Positions 6,674-13,763 of a stretch of 44,667 nt of DNA are shown one piece after another. The notes under the pieces were generated by a model. It was given only the letters and a program-made list of their open reading frames with translations, made no database searches and was not told where the DNA came from. A program made the position numbers and the translations under genes. Source of the DNA: Myxococcales bacterium (lineage in GTDB: Bacteria; Myxococcota_A; Polyangia; Polyangiales; Polyangiaceae). How positions within the stretch are numbered: position 1 is the first letter of the stretch; the number at the start of each line of letters is the position of its first letter. The DNA lies in the NCBI GenBank assembly GCA_025351875.1, contig JANXVA010000407.1:1-44667 (forward strand). The letters are read 5' to 3'.

Positions 6674-8113
6674 TCAGTCGGGGATCCGCACGTGCGCAGT
6701 GCCGCTCATCGGGCCGCGGTTGCCCGCGAGGTCGTAGGGCTTCACGGCGTAGCGGTAGGTCGCGCCAGGGACGACGCGCGTGTCCTCGTAGCGCGCCGAG
6801 AGCGCGCGGACGCTCGCGTGATGCGTGAGGAGCGGGACAGCTTCGCCGAGCGCCTCGCCGCGGAAGACCTGGTAGCCGTACATCGCGTCGGCATCGGTCG
6901 CTGCCTTCCAGCGGAGGACGACTCGCCCTTCCTTGTGCTCGGCGGTGAGCTCGGCGCCCGCGGCGGGCCAATCGGGGGGCGTCGTGTCGTCACTCTCCGG
7001 AGCCTGGCCGAGCTTCTTCGGCCAAAGCGTGCAATCTACACGCTTAAAGTTCTCGTCGAGGGTCTTGCAGACGTTGCCGTAGATGCAGCGAACGACCCGC
7101 TCTTCGTGGCCGTGCTGCCACTTCTTCGGGAGGTCGGGATCCGCGAGTAGAGCGCGTGCCATGCCGACGAGATCGCCCTGCCCGCGCGCGACGACCTTCT
7201 CGGCGAGCTCCTTCGTGCCGAGCTTGCCCACCGCGATGACCGGGGTATCGAGGTTGGCGGCGCGGAGAGCCGCGCGGACGGCCTCCGGGATCGCGAGGTT
7301 CGCGCCGTCCGGATACGCGGCGCCCGGCATGCAGCGATCACCGGAGTAGCCCGTGTACGGATAGAGCGGCTCGCCCGCGATGACGCGGGCGTCCTCGAAC
7401 TTTCCGCCGGCGGAGAGCGAGATGTAGTCGGCGCCGGCGCGCGCGAGCTCGATGGCGATCGGGCCGGCGTCGAGGACGGTGTAACCGTTGCGGATGCACT
7501 CCTCACCGAGGAAGCGCACGCCGATGGGGAAGTCGTCACCGACGGTGGCGCGTACGCTGCGCATCACCCGGAGCGGGAGACGCAGGCGATTGGCGAGTGA
7601 CCCGCCGTACTCGTCCTTGCGCGGGTTGAGGCGCGAGAGGAAGGAGGAGAGCGTGTACGCGTGCGCCATGTGGAGCTCGACGCCATCGAAGCCGCAGGCG
7701 CGCGCGCGGAGCGCAGCGTTACCGTAGGCGTCGACGATCGCGTCGAGGTCGTCCTTCGAGAGCATGTCGACCGTCTGGCGCCAGCCGGAGCGCGCGATCT
7801 TGAGAAAATGGATGATCTGCGGGACGACCTTGGAGGGGCCGGCGTCGTGGACACGGCGCGCGAGGTCCTCGAGGCCCGGGACGAACTCGCCTCCGGAGAT
7901 GCGGAGCAACGGGCCGCTCTTCGCGGAGTGGACCGCCATCGCCTCGACGACGATGAGACCTACGCCGCCGCGAGAGAATCGCGTGTATCGCGCACGTATA
8001 TCGTCGTTGACCACACCATCCTCGCCGGAGAGGCGCGTCACCATCGCGGGGAGGACGAGCCGGTTCGGCAGCGTCATCGTGCGAATCGGAAACGGCTCGA
8101 ACAGCACGCTCAT
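6674..8113 (-). CDS. NADH:flavin oxidoreductase (Old Yellow Enzyme) with C-terminal FN3-like domain
   Basis: Residues 1-345 of this 479-residue protein form an FMN-binding OYE barrel. It starts LFEPFPIRTMTLPNR, has the active-site helix HMAHAYTLSSFLSRLNPRKDEYGGS, and has the phosphate-binding end VGMARALLADPDL. A Cys cluster follows like that of trimethylamine dehydrogenase/2,4-dienoyl-CoA reductase: Cys343, Cys349, Cys361. The second expected Cys is Gly346, so a normal [4Fe-4S] cluster is doubtful. There is no C-terminal NAD(P)H-binding domain as in dienoyl-CoA reductase. Instead residues about 385-478 look like a fibronectin type III domain (VVLRWKAATDADAMYGYQVFRG, GATYRYAVKPYDLAGNRG). A GGAGG site lies eight bases before the ATG. 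It is the last gene of the RidA-crotonase-dehydrogenase operon and probably reduces a CoA-bound ring or enone. Confidence 0.85.
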   Translation of the reverse strand: MSVLFEPFPIRTMTLPNRLVLPAMVTRLSGEDGVVNDDIRARYTRFSRGGVGLIVVEAMAVHSAKSGPLLRISGGEFVPGLEDLARRVHDAGPSKVVPQIIHFLKIARSGWRQTVDMLSKDDLDAIVDAYGNAALRARACGFDGVELHMAHAYTLSSFLSRLNPRKDEYGGSLANRLRLPLRVMRSVRATVGDDFPIGVRFLGEECIRNGYTVLDAGPIAIELARAGADYISLSAGGKFEDARVIAGEPLYPYTGYSGDRCMPGAAYPDGANLAIPEAVRAALRAANLDTPVIAVGKLGTKELAEKVVARGQGDLVGMARALLADPDLPKKWQHGHEERVVRCIYGNVCKTLDENFKRVDCTLWPKKLGQAPESDDTTPPDWPAAGAELTAEHKEGRVVLRWKAATDADAMYGYQVFRGEALGEAVPLLTHHASVRALSARYEDTRVVPGATYRYAVKPYDLAGNRGPMSGTAHVRIPD

Positions 8114-8132
8114 GGCGCGAGCCTCCGTCGCT

Positions 8133-9338
8133 TCACTTCGTCGGAGGCGGTGCGACGAGGGCTCCGCCGATGATGAGCTTCTGGATCTCCGTGGTCCCCT
8201 CGTAGATGCGGAGCGGACGAATCTCGCGGTACAGGCGATCGACGACGCAGCGATCAGTCACGCCCAGGCCACCGAAGAGCTGCACGGCGCGGTCGATGAT
8301 GCGCTGCGCGGCCTCCGTCGCGTACATCTTCGCCATCGCCACGCTGGTCGCGGTCGCGCGGCGGGCAGCCGCCGCGTCGGCGCCGGGCTGGTCCTTCTCC
8401 CACGCGGCACGGAAGACGAGGAGGCGCGCGGCGTCGAGCTCGGTCGCCATGTCGGCGAGCGCGGCCTGCGTGAGCTGGAACTCGGCGAGCGGCTTGCCGA
8501 ACTGGATGCGTGTGGTCGTGCGGGCGATGGCCTCATCGAGCGCGCGGCGCGCCATTCCGACGGCTGCCGCCCCGACCGACGTGCGGAAGACGTCGAGCGT
8601 TCCGAGCGCGAGGCGAAGGCCGTGGCCGACCTCGCCGAGCAGCGCGCTCGCGGGGACCTTGCAGGCGTTGAGGCCGACGCGCCCGAGCGGGTGATCGACG
8701 CTCATCGCGATCGGCTCCGTGGTGAGCCCGTCAGCCTTGGCATCGACGAGAAAGGCGCTGATGCCCTTCTTGCCCTGGGCAGGGTCGGCGTTGGCAAACA
8801 CGATGTAGTGGTGCGCGATGCCGACGTTTGAGATGAAGACCTTCTCGCCGTCGAGGATCCAGGTGTCGCCTTCGCGGCGCGCCGTGGTGCGCATCGAGGC
8901 GACGTCGCTGCCGGCCTCGGGCTCGGTGAGGGCGAAGGCGCAGACGCGCTCGCCGGCGACGACCTCGGCGAGGACGGACGCGCGGCGGGCAGCTTCTCCC
9001 GCGAGGAGGATCGGGTGTGAGCCGAGGCCCTGGACCGCGAAGATCGAGTCGGCGAGGGGCGATACGTACGCGATGGCCTCGCGCGCGACGGAGAGCGCGC
9101 GCACATCGACGCTCGCGCCGCCGTTGCCCCAGGCGCCGCCGCCGTGGCTCTTGGGGACGAGGAGCTTCGTGAGGCCGAGCTCGGCGAGGCGTGGGACGAC
9201 GCGCGCCGGTTCGTGGAGCGCGACGTCCTCGTCAGAAAGAGCGGTGTCGCAGTCCTTGCCGAGCGCGCGGTGCGCGTCGTCGAAGAACATGGGGAGCGCC
9301 GACCACGAGGGGCGTGTTCGGTTCGGGGGAGCGGCCAT
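8133..9338 (-). CDS. Acyl-CoA dehydrogenase family protein
   Basis: This is a 401-residue flavoprotein of normal family length. It shows the FAD/substrate signature FALTEPEAGSDVASM, the strand TWILDGEKVFISN, the helix FGKPLAEFQLTQAALADMA and the C-terminal QLFGGLGVT. The catalytic base is Glu380 in YEGTTEIQKLIIG, the usual place in short- and medium-chain acyl-CoA dehydrogenases. The start at ATG 9338 lies eight bases after the crotonase stop. The open frame extends a further 159 codons upstream across the crotonase gene, but that extension has no domain and is not expected to be translated. The enzyme should oxidise an acyl-CoA and pass electrons to ETF; the cyclic-acid pathway is inferred from its neighbours. 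Confidence 0.92.
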   Translation of the reverse strand: MAAPPNRTRPSWSALPMFFDDAHRALGKDCDTALSDEDVALHEPARVVPRLAELGLTKLLVPKSHGGGAWGNGGASVDVRALSVAREAIAYVSPLADSIFAVQGLGSHPILLAGEAARRASVLAEVVAGERVCAFALTEPEAGSDVASMRTTARREGDTWILDGEKVFISNVGIAHHYIVFANADPAQGKKGISAFLVDAKADGLTTEPIAMSVDHPLGRVGLNACKVPASALLGEVGHGLRLALGTLDVFRTSVGAAAVGMARRALDEAIARTTTRIQFGKPLAEFQLTQAALADMATELDAARLLVFRAAWEKDQPGADAAAARRATATSVAMAKMYATEAAQRIIDRAVQLFGGLGVTDRCVVDRLYREIRPLRIYEGTTEIQKLIIGGALVAPPPTK

Positions 9339-9346
9339 CGTGGTGC

Positions 9347-10186
9347 TCAGGCCTTCCGCGGGGGCGAAGCGATGAAAGGCCCGCTCGCGCCCTCGAAGAC
9401 GCACGGCTCCTTCTTCACCCACGAGTCGTAGGCGGTGCGGAAGTCGGGGTGCTGCATGCAGATGGCCTGCGCCTGGGCTTCGGCCTCGATCGCTTGATCG
9501 AGGGTCATGGTGTGCTCGCTCTCGAGCATCTGCTTCGTCATCGCGTGGGCGAACGCCGGGCCGGAGGCGAGACGCTCGGCGAGGGCGAGCGCCTCGGGGA
9601 CACAGGCCTCGGGGGCGACCACCCTCGACACCAGGCCGATGCGAAGCGCCTCTTCGGCCGAGACGACGTCGCCGAGGAAGAGGAGCTCGTTCGCGCGCGC
9701 GAGACCGACCACCCGCGGGAGAAGATACGCGGCGCCCATGTCCGCACCGCACAGGCCGACCTTCGGGAAGATGAAGCCGAACTTGGCCGCCGAGCTCGCG
9801 ATGCGAAAATCGCACGCGAGCGCCATCACGGCGCCCGCGCCGACGGCAGTGCCGTTGACCGCGGCGACGACCGGCCGGCGAAGCGCGCGGATGTTGCGAA
9901 TGAGCGCGCCCGTCACGCGCGTGAAGGCGACGAGGCCCTTCATGTCGCGCGCGAAGAGCTCGCCGATGATCGAGTTCACGTCGCCGCCCGAGCAGAACGC
10001 GCGGCCTTCACCGGTGACGAGGACGGCGCGGACGGCGTCCACGTGGTCGAGCGCGGCGAACGTGTCGCGGAGCTCCTCGTAGACCTCGAAGGTTAGCGAG
10101 TTGAGCGTATCGGGGCGCGTGAGCGTGATCGACGCGACACCCGAGGGCGAAAGCTCGTAGCGGAACGTCTTCGGCTTGATGCTCAT
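9347..10186 (-). CDS. Enoyl-CoA hydratase/isomerase (crotonase) family protein
   Basis: This is a 279-residue crotonase-fold protein. The oxyanion-hole segments are GRAFCSGGDV (about 61-70) and AVNGTAVGAGAV (about 109-120). At the position of hydratase Glu144 it has Lys142 (FPKVGL). The second catalytic Glu is present (Glu167 in ANELLFLGD), and Asp149 in GADMG lies near the Asp used by dienoyl-CoA isomerases and dehalogenases. Classical hydration of a trans-2-enoyl-CoA is therefore unlikely; isomerisation, ring-opening or another CoA chemistry fits better. A GAGGAA ribosome-binding site precedes the ATG. It is the second gene of a four-gene operon, 40 bases after the RidA-like gene. Confidence 0.9.
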   Translation of the reverse strand: MSIKPKTFRYELSPSGVASITLTRPDTLNSLTFEVYEELRDTFAALDHVDAVRAVLVTGEGRAFCSGGDVNSIIGELFARDMKGLVAFTRVTGALIRNIRALRRPVVAAVNGTAVGAGAVMALACDFRIASSAAKFGFIFPKVGLCGADMGAAYLLPRVVGLARANELLFLGDVVSAEEALRIGLVSRVVAPEACVPEALALAERLASGPAFAHAMTKQMLESEHTMTLDQAIEAEAQAQAICMQHPDFRTAYDSWVKKEPCVFEGASGPFIASPPRKA

Positions 10187-10226
10187 GGGTTCCTCGTCCG
10201 TGTGGAGGTTCGGAGGCGAGCGAGCG

Positions 10227-10634
10227 TCAGGACGGGAGGATCGCGACGCCTTCGATCTCGACGAGCGCGCCCGGCTCGAGCAGGCCGGCGACCTTCACGA
10301 GGCTCATGGCCGGGTAGTACTTGCCGAGGCGGCCGCGCCAGCCTTCGCCGATCGCCGGCGCGCCAGCGCGATAGGCGTCGAGGTCGGTGACGAACACAAG
10401 GAGTTTGACGATGTGCTCGGTCGCGCCGCCGGCCTCGCGGACGATGTCGATCACGTTGTCGAGTGCCTGGAGGAACTGGACTGCGAAGTCCGGGCTGACG
10501 ATGTGAGCATCCTTGTCCCAGCCGATCTGGCCGGCGATATGGAGGACGCGACCGCCCGGCATGTCGGTGAGGATGCCGTTCGCATAACCGCGCGGCTTGG
10601 GGAAATGCGAAGGGTGGATGACCTTGTGACCCAT
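10227..10634 (-). CDS. RidA (YjgF/YER057c/UK114) family protein lacking the catalytic Arg
   Basis: This is a 135-residue RidA-fold protein of normal size (VLHIAGQIGWD near 30-40, VKLLVFVTDL near 77-85, the C-terminal strand ALVEIEGVAIL). E. coli RidA uses Arg105 in PARS to hydrolyse 2-aminoacrylate imines. Here the aligned residue is Met110 (YPAMS), so it belongs with Rid subfamilies that are not classical imine deaminases. Such Rid proteins often sit in catabolic operons. It is the first gene of the acyl-CoA operon, with a predicted promoter at 10660-10688. Its GGAGG ribosome-binding site lies in the 3' arm of a short hairpin (10644-10660). A role on an enamine or keto intermediate is inferred, not shown. 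Confidence 0.9.
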   Translation of the reverse strand: MGHKVIHPSHFPKPRGYANGILTDMPGGRVLHIAGQIGWDKDAHIVSPDFAVQFLQALDNVIDIVREAGGATEHIVKLLVFVTDLDAYRAGAPAIGEGWRGRLGKYYPAMSLVKVAGLLEPGALVEIEGVAILPS

Positions 10635-10643
10635 ATGCAGCCG

Positions 10644-10660
10644 CCTCCGGTGCGCGGAGG
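10644..10660 (-). promoter_or_regulatory. 5'-UTR hairpin masking the ribosome-binding site of the RidA-like gene
   Basis: On the minus strand, CCTCCG (10660-10655) pairs perfectly with CGGAGG (10649-10644) across a 5-base loop. The GGAGG in the 3' arm is the only good Shine-Dalgarno, nine bases before the ATG. A folded leader would hide it. Confidence 0.45.
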
Positions 10661-10688
10661 GTGTAGGCGCGAACGGCGCGAATGTAAA
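10660..10688 (-). promoter_or_regulatory. Predicted sigma-70-type promoter of the acyl-CoA operon
   Basis: On the minus strand TTTACA (10688-10683, five of six matches to TTGACA) is followed, after 17 bases, by TACACC (10665-10660, three of six matches to TATAAT). It lies 26 bases upstream of the RidA-like start and is the only promoter-like pair in this 87-base gap. Confidence 0.4.
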
Positions 10689-10721
10689 GCAAGGGTGGGC
10701 CGCCCCAGGCCCGAGGTGCGG

Positions 10722-11774
10722 TCAGGTCTCCGCAGCCCGGCGAAGGCGGTCCGCGACGGCCCACCATCCTGGGGCCCCAGGCACGCGTTCGATGACGAGG
10801 GCGTCGAGCCCCGCGGCATCGGCGTCGTGGAGGGCCGCGAAGATCGCCTGCGCGTAGGCGGGCGCCTCCGCGGGCAGCACAGTCAACGTGGTGAGGGAGA
10901 GACCGCCTCCGCTGACCGCAGCCTCAAGCTCGCTCGTCGCAGCCTCGCTCCACACGATGGCCCCGAGGCGGTGCGCTGGGCTGGCGGACGAGGACGTGCT
11001 CGCGAGGCCTCTCAGCTCGCTCAGGACCGCCGCCCCGGCGTCGACCAGGAGGACACGCGTGCGCGGCGCATAGTGCTTCGCCGCTAGACCGGGCGAGGCA
11101 CGTGCGGCATCCCCCGCGAGGGAGATCGCTTCGTAGACGATGCCGGGAACGACGGCGCGGAGCGCGTCGAGCCCGGCGGCTCCGGCACGGAGCACGCGGG
11201 GCGGTTCGTTCACGATGTCCACCACGGTGGACTCGATGCCGTGAGCGCAGGGTCCGGCGTCGAGGACGAGGTCGACGCGATCGCCCAGCGATCGCACGAC
11301 GTGCGCGGCCGTAGTGGGCGAGATGTGCGTGTGGGCGTTGGCGCTCGGCGCCGCGAGCGGCTCGCCGACCGCACGAATGAGCGCGAGCGCGACCGGATGC
11401 TGGGGTGCGCGGACCCCGACGGAATTGAGACCACCGGACACGACGTCCGGCACGTGCGGGGCACGGGCCACGACGAGCGTGAGCGGCCCTGGCCAGAACG
11501 CGAGCGCGAGGCGCGAGGCGCGCTCCGACCATGAGGTCGTGAGCGTGCGCGCCATCGCCTCGCCGTCCACGTGGAGAATGAGGGGGTGTCCCGTGGGCCG
11601 CTCCTTTGCGGCGAAGATGCGCCGAACGTCCGCCTCGTGGAGCCCGCGCGCCCCGAGCCCGTAGACGGTCTCGGTCGGGAACGCCACGAGGCCTCCCCGC
11701 GCGAGGACGAGCGCGGCCTCGGCGATCACCGCCGGCTCGGGGCTCGTGGCCGACACGCGGAGCACTCGGGGCAC
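10722..11774 (-). CDS. sua5: L-threonylcarbamoyladenylate synthase (Sua5/YrdC family)
   Basis: This two-domain Sua5-type enzyme (350 residues from GTG 11774) makes threonylcarbamoyl-AMP from threonine, bicarbonate and ATP for the universal t6A37 modification of ANN-decoding tRNAs. The YrdC domain (about 10-200) shows FPTETVYGLGA, AAKERPTGHPLILHV, APSANAHTHISPTTAAHV and ESTVVDI. The C-terminal Sua5 domain (about 230-345) follows ASPGLAAKHYAPRT, the linker motif that distinguishes Sua5 from the shorter TsaC. The open frame continues upstream with low-complexity residues, so one of three closely spaced GTG codons (11774, 11765, 11756) is the likely start. It is divergent from the lipoprotein gene at 11836. 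Confidence 0.92.
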   Translation of the reverse strand: MPRVLRVSATSPEPAVIAEAALVLARGGLVAFPTETVYGLGARGLHEADVRRIFAAKERPTGHPLILHVDGEAMARTLTTSWSERASRLALAFWPGPLTLVVARAPHVPDVVSGGLNSVGVRAPQHPVALALIRAVGEPLAAPSANAHTHISPTTAAHVVRSLGDRVDLVLDAGPCAHGIESTVVDIVNEPPRVLRAGAAGLDALRAVVPGIVYEAISLAGDAARASPGLAAKHYAPRTRVLLVDAGAAVLSELRGLASTSSSASPAHRLGAIVWSEAATSELEAAVSGGGLSLTTLTVLPAEAPAYAQAIFAALHDADAAGLDALVIERVPGAPGWWAVADRLRRAAET

Positions 11775-11835
11775 GGCGCGGAGCTTAGTAGAAGAGGGAG
11801 ACGAGCGCGCGGCCCGAAGGTAACGTCTCCCGTCG

Positions 11836-12495
11836 ATGGCAAGCCGGCGCGGGAACGAAGCAACGTTCGTGTTGGTCGCAGCGACGTCGCTCATCGCGAC
11901 TCTCGCCGCGGTGGCGTGCGGTGGTGGCAAGTTGCCAGCCGCCGCGCCCGGAAGCGCAGGCGCGAGCGCGCGCGCCGACGCTGGGGGCGCCAGCAACGGG
12001 TCGTTTGCCCTCACCCCTCCCCCGAGCGGCCTGCCGCCCGTCGCAATCATGCCGCCCGCGGGCGTCACCGGCTCGAAGAAGGCGAAGAAGAAGAGCGATC
12101 CGGCGCTGTTCTCCTGCGGCGGCGGCGCGAAGCCGATCGCGAAGGACCCCGCCGACCTGGTGAAACGCCTCGGCGAATCATGCGCGTCGGCCGCCAAGAT
12201 GAAACCCGTCGGCGCGATGATCCGCGCGCAGCAGGCCGATCGCGACGCCCACCAGGAGCACAAGCTGCGGGTCGAGGCGAACAAGTGCTACCGCGTCGTG
12301 TTCGCGACCGACGAGAACGTCCACGACGCGGTCGTCGTCATGCGCGACTCGGCGGGCGACGTCGTCGCCGAGTCGGCGGGGGCGGCATTGCCGGAGGACG
12401 GCGCGGTTTGCTTCACGGCCGCCGACGAGGTCACGCTGCTCATCGGTGTCGGCGCTGGCAAGGGCTCCTACGCCGCGCAGGTCTGGAGCGACTAG
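11836..12495 (+). CDS. Hypothetical lipoprotein (219 aa)
   Basis: I do not recognise the family. The product has a lipoprotein signal peptide (AAVAC, Cys28), an Ala/Gly/Pro-rich linker to about residue 75 and a lysine patch (KKAKKK). A small globular domain (about 90-219) has four Cys (FSCGGG, ESCASA, NKCYRV, AVCFTA). The beta-strand pattern of the C-terminal half (CYRVVFATDENVHDAVVVMRDSAGDVV) resembles pre-peptidase C-terminal or similar periplasmic beta-sandwich domains seen in many myxobacterial lipoproteins. It is a single gene between Sua5 (divergent) and the export operon (convergent, 35 bases between stops). Function unknown. Confidence 0.75.
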   Translation: MASRRGNEATFVLVAATSLIATLAAVACGGGKLPAAAPGSAGASARADAGGASNGSFALTPPPSGLPPVAIMPPAGVTGSKKAKKKSDPALFSCGGGAKPIAKDPADLVKRLGESCASAAKMKPVGAMIRAQQADRDAHQEHKLRVEANKCYRVVFATDENVHDAVVVMRDSAGDVVAESAGAALPEDGAVCFTAADEVTLLIGVGAGKGSYAAQVWSD

Positions 12496-12530
12496 AAGGC
12501 GTGCCTCTCCGGCGGGTAACGCGCCCGGTG

Positions 12531-13760
12531 CTATTCGTGACGTAGCGCGACGATCGGATCGAGCGCCGCCGCGCGGCGAGCCGGGAAGAAGCCGAACGCG
12601 ATGCCCGTCGCCGCGCTCGTCGCCACCGCAATCGCGAGCGCCACTGGGTCGAGCTTCATTGGCCATCCCAACGTCCCGCCGAGGACCGCGATCGCGCCGA
12701 TCCCCGTGAGCGCACCCGCGATGCCGCCGATCAGCGCCAGCACCACGGCCTCCACCAGGAACTGCAGCATGATGTCGTTCGCGCGCGCGCCAATCGCCAT
12801 ACGAATGCCGATCTCGCGCGTCCTCTCGGTCACGCTCACCAGCATGATGTTCATCACGCCGATGCCACCGACCACGAGGCTGACCGCCGCGATGCATACG
12901 AGCAGCACGGTCAGCAGCGAGTAGATCGCCCCCTGCATCGCCTGGAACTCCTGCTGCGTGCGGATCCAGAAATCCGGCTCGCGATCGTCGCCGATGCGAT
13001 GACGCTGCCGGAGGATGCTGTCGATCTGCTTCACCGCGCGCTGCGTCGTCTCCGCGCTCGTCGCCGAGACCAGCAAGACTCCCGCAAACCCAGGCGCCGT
13101 CCGCATGATGCGCCCGCGCATCGTACCGATCGGCATGAGGACCATGTTGTCCTGGTCACCGCCAAACGGCGCTTCGCCCTTCGACTCGAGCACGCCGACC
13201 ACCCGAAACGTGTAGCGCCCGGTGCGGACGCTGCGCCCGACCGGATCCTGATCGCCGAAGAGCTTCGTCGCGACCGTCGAGCCGAGGACGCAGACCTTCG
13301 CCTTCGTCGCCTCGTCGTGCTCGTCCCACTGTGCTCCAGTCTTCACCGCCCAGCTGCGCACCGAGAAGAAGGACCGATTCGAACCGATGACCTGCGCCGA
13401 CCAGTTGCGCTCGCCCGCCACGAACTGCGCGCGCGACCGCAACGCCGGCGCGACCGCCGAAACGCTCACGGCCTCGCGCACGATCGCCTTGCCGTCGTCC
13501 TCCGTGAGCCGCGCCCCCGCCCCGAGCGCACCACGTGCTCCCGACGCCGCCGCGCTCTGCGGGGCGATCATGATCACGTTCGAGCCCATGTTCTGGATCT
13601 GGTCGGAGACCTGATCGCGCGCGCCCGCACCGAGCGCCGTCACCGTGACGACCGCGGCGACACCGATGAGGATGCCTAGGATCGTCAGCGACGCGCGCAG
13701 CGTGCTTCGCACGATCGAGCGTATCGCGAGCCGAGCTCCAGTGAGGAAGGCGCCGAGCAT
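12531..13760 (-). CDS. ABC transporter permease, MacB-like (second copy)
   Basis: This 409-residue permease has the MacB layout. An N-terminal TM helix carries the signature TILGILIGVAAVVTVTALG. A periplasmic MacB_PCD domain (about 50-250) follows, then an FtsX domain with three TM helices (about 285-400), including [29 protein letters not shown]. It has no ATPase domain, unlike E. coli MacB. It is closely paralogous to the permease just upstream (same length and motif order) and starts only three bases after its stop codon. A heterodimeric export channel driven by the adjacent ATPase is the natural reading. The substrate is unknown; MacB-type mechanotransmission complexes export peptides, lipoproteins or drugs. 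Confidence 0.92.
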   Translation of the reverse strand: MLGAFLTGARLAIRSIVRSTLRASLTILGILIGVAAVVTVTALGAGARDQVSDQIQNMGSNVIMIAPQSAAASGARGALGAGARLTEDDGKAIVREAVSVSAVAPALRSRAQFVAGERNWSAQVIGSNRSFFSVRSWAVKTGAQWDEHDEATKAKVCVLGSTVATKLFGDQDPVGRSVRTGRYTFRVVGVLESKGEAPFGGDQDNMVLMPIGTMRGRIMRTAPGFAGVLLVSATSAETTQRAVKQIDSILRQRHRIGDDREPDFWIRTQQEFQAMQGAIYSLLTVLLVCIAAVSLVVGGIGVMNIMLVSVTERTREIGIRMAIGARANDIMLQFLVEAVVLALIGGIAGALTGIGAIAVLGGTLGWPMKLDPVALAIAVATSAATGIAFGFFPARRAAALDPIVALRHE

Positions 13761-13763
13761 TCG

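Noticed and set aside
4944-6737. Plus-strand open frame of 597 codons opposite the FGE-like lipoprotein
   Set aside because: It is Val/Arg/Ala-rich repetitive sequence mirroring the Cys-rich repeats on the other strand; no ribosome-binding site or domain.
9339-9815. N-terminal extension of the acyl-CoA dehydrogenase frame
   Set aside because: It overlaps the crotonase gene, has no domain, and the ATG at 9338 gives the normal family length.
11775-12284. N-terminal extension of the Sua5 frame
   Set aside because: It runs antisense through the divergent lipoprotein gene and is low-complexity. The YrdC domain begins just after GTG 11774.
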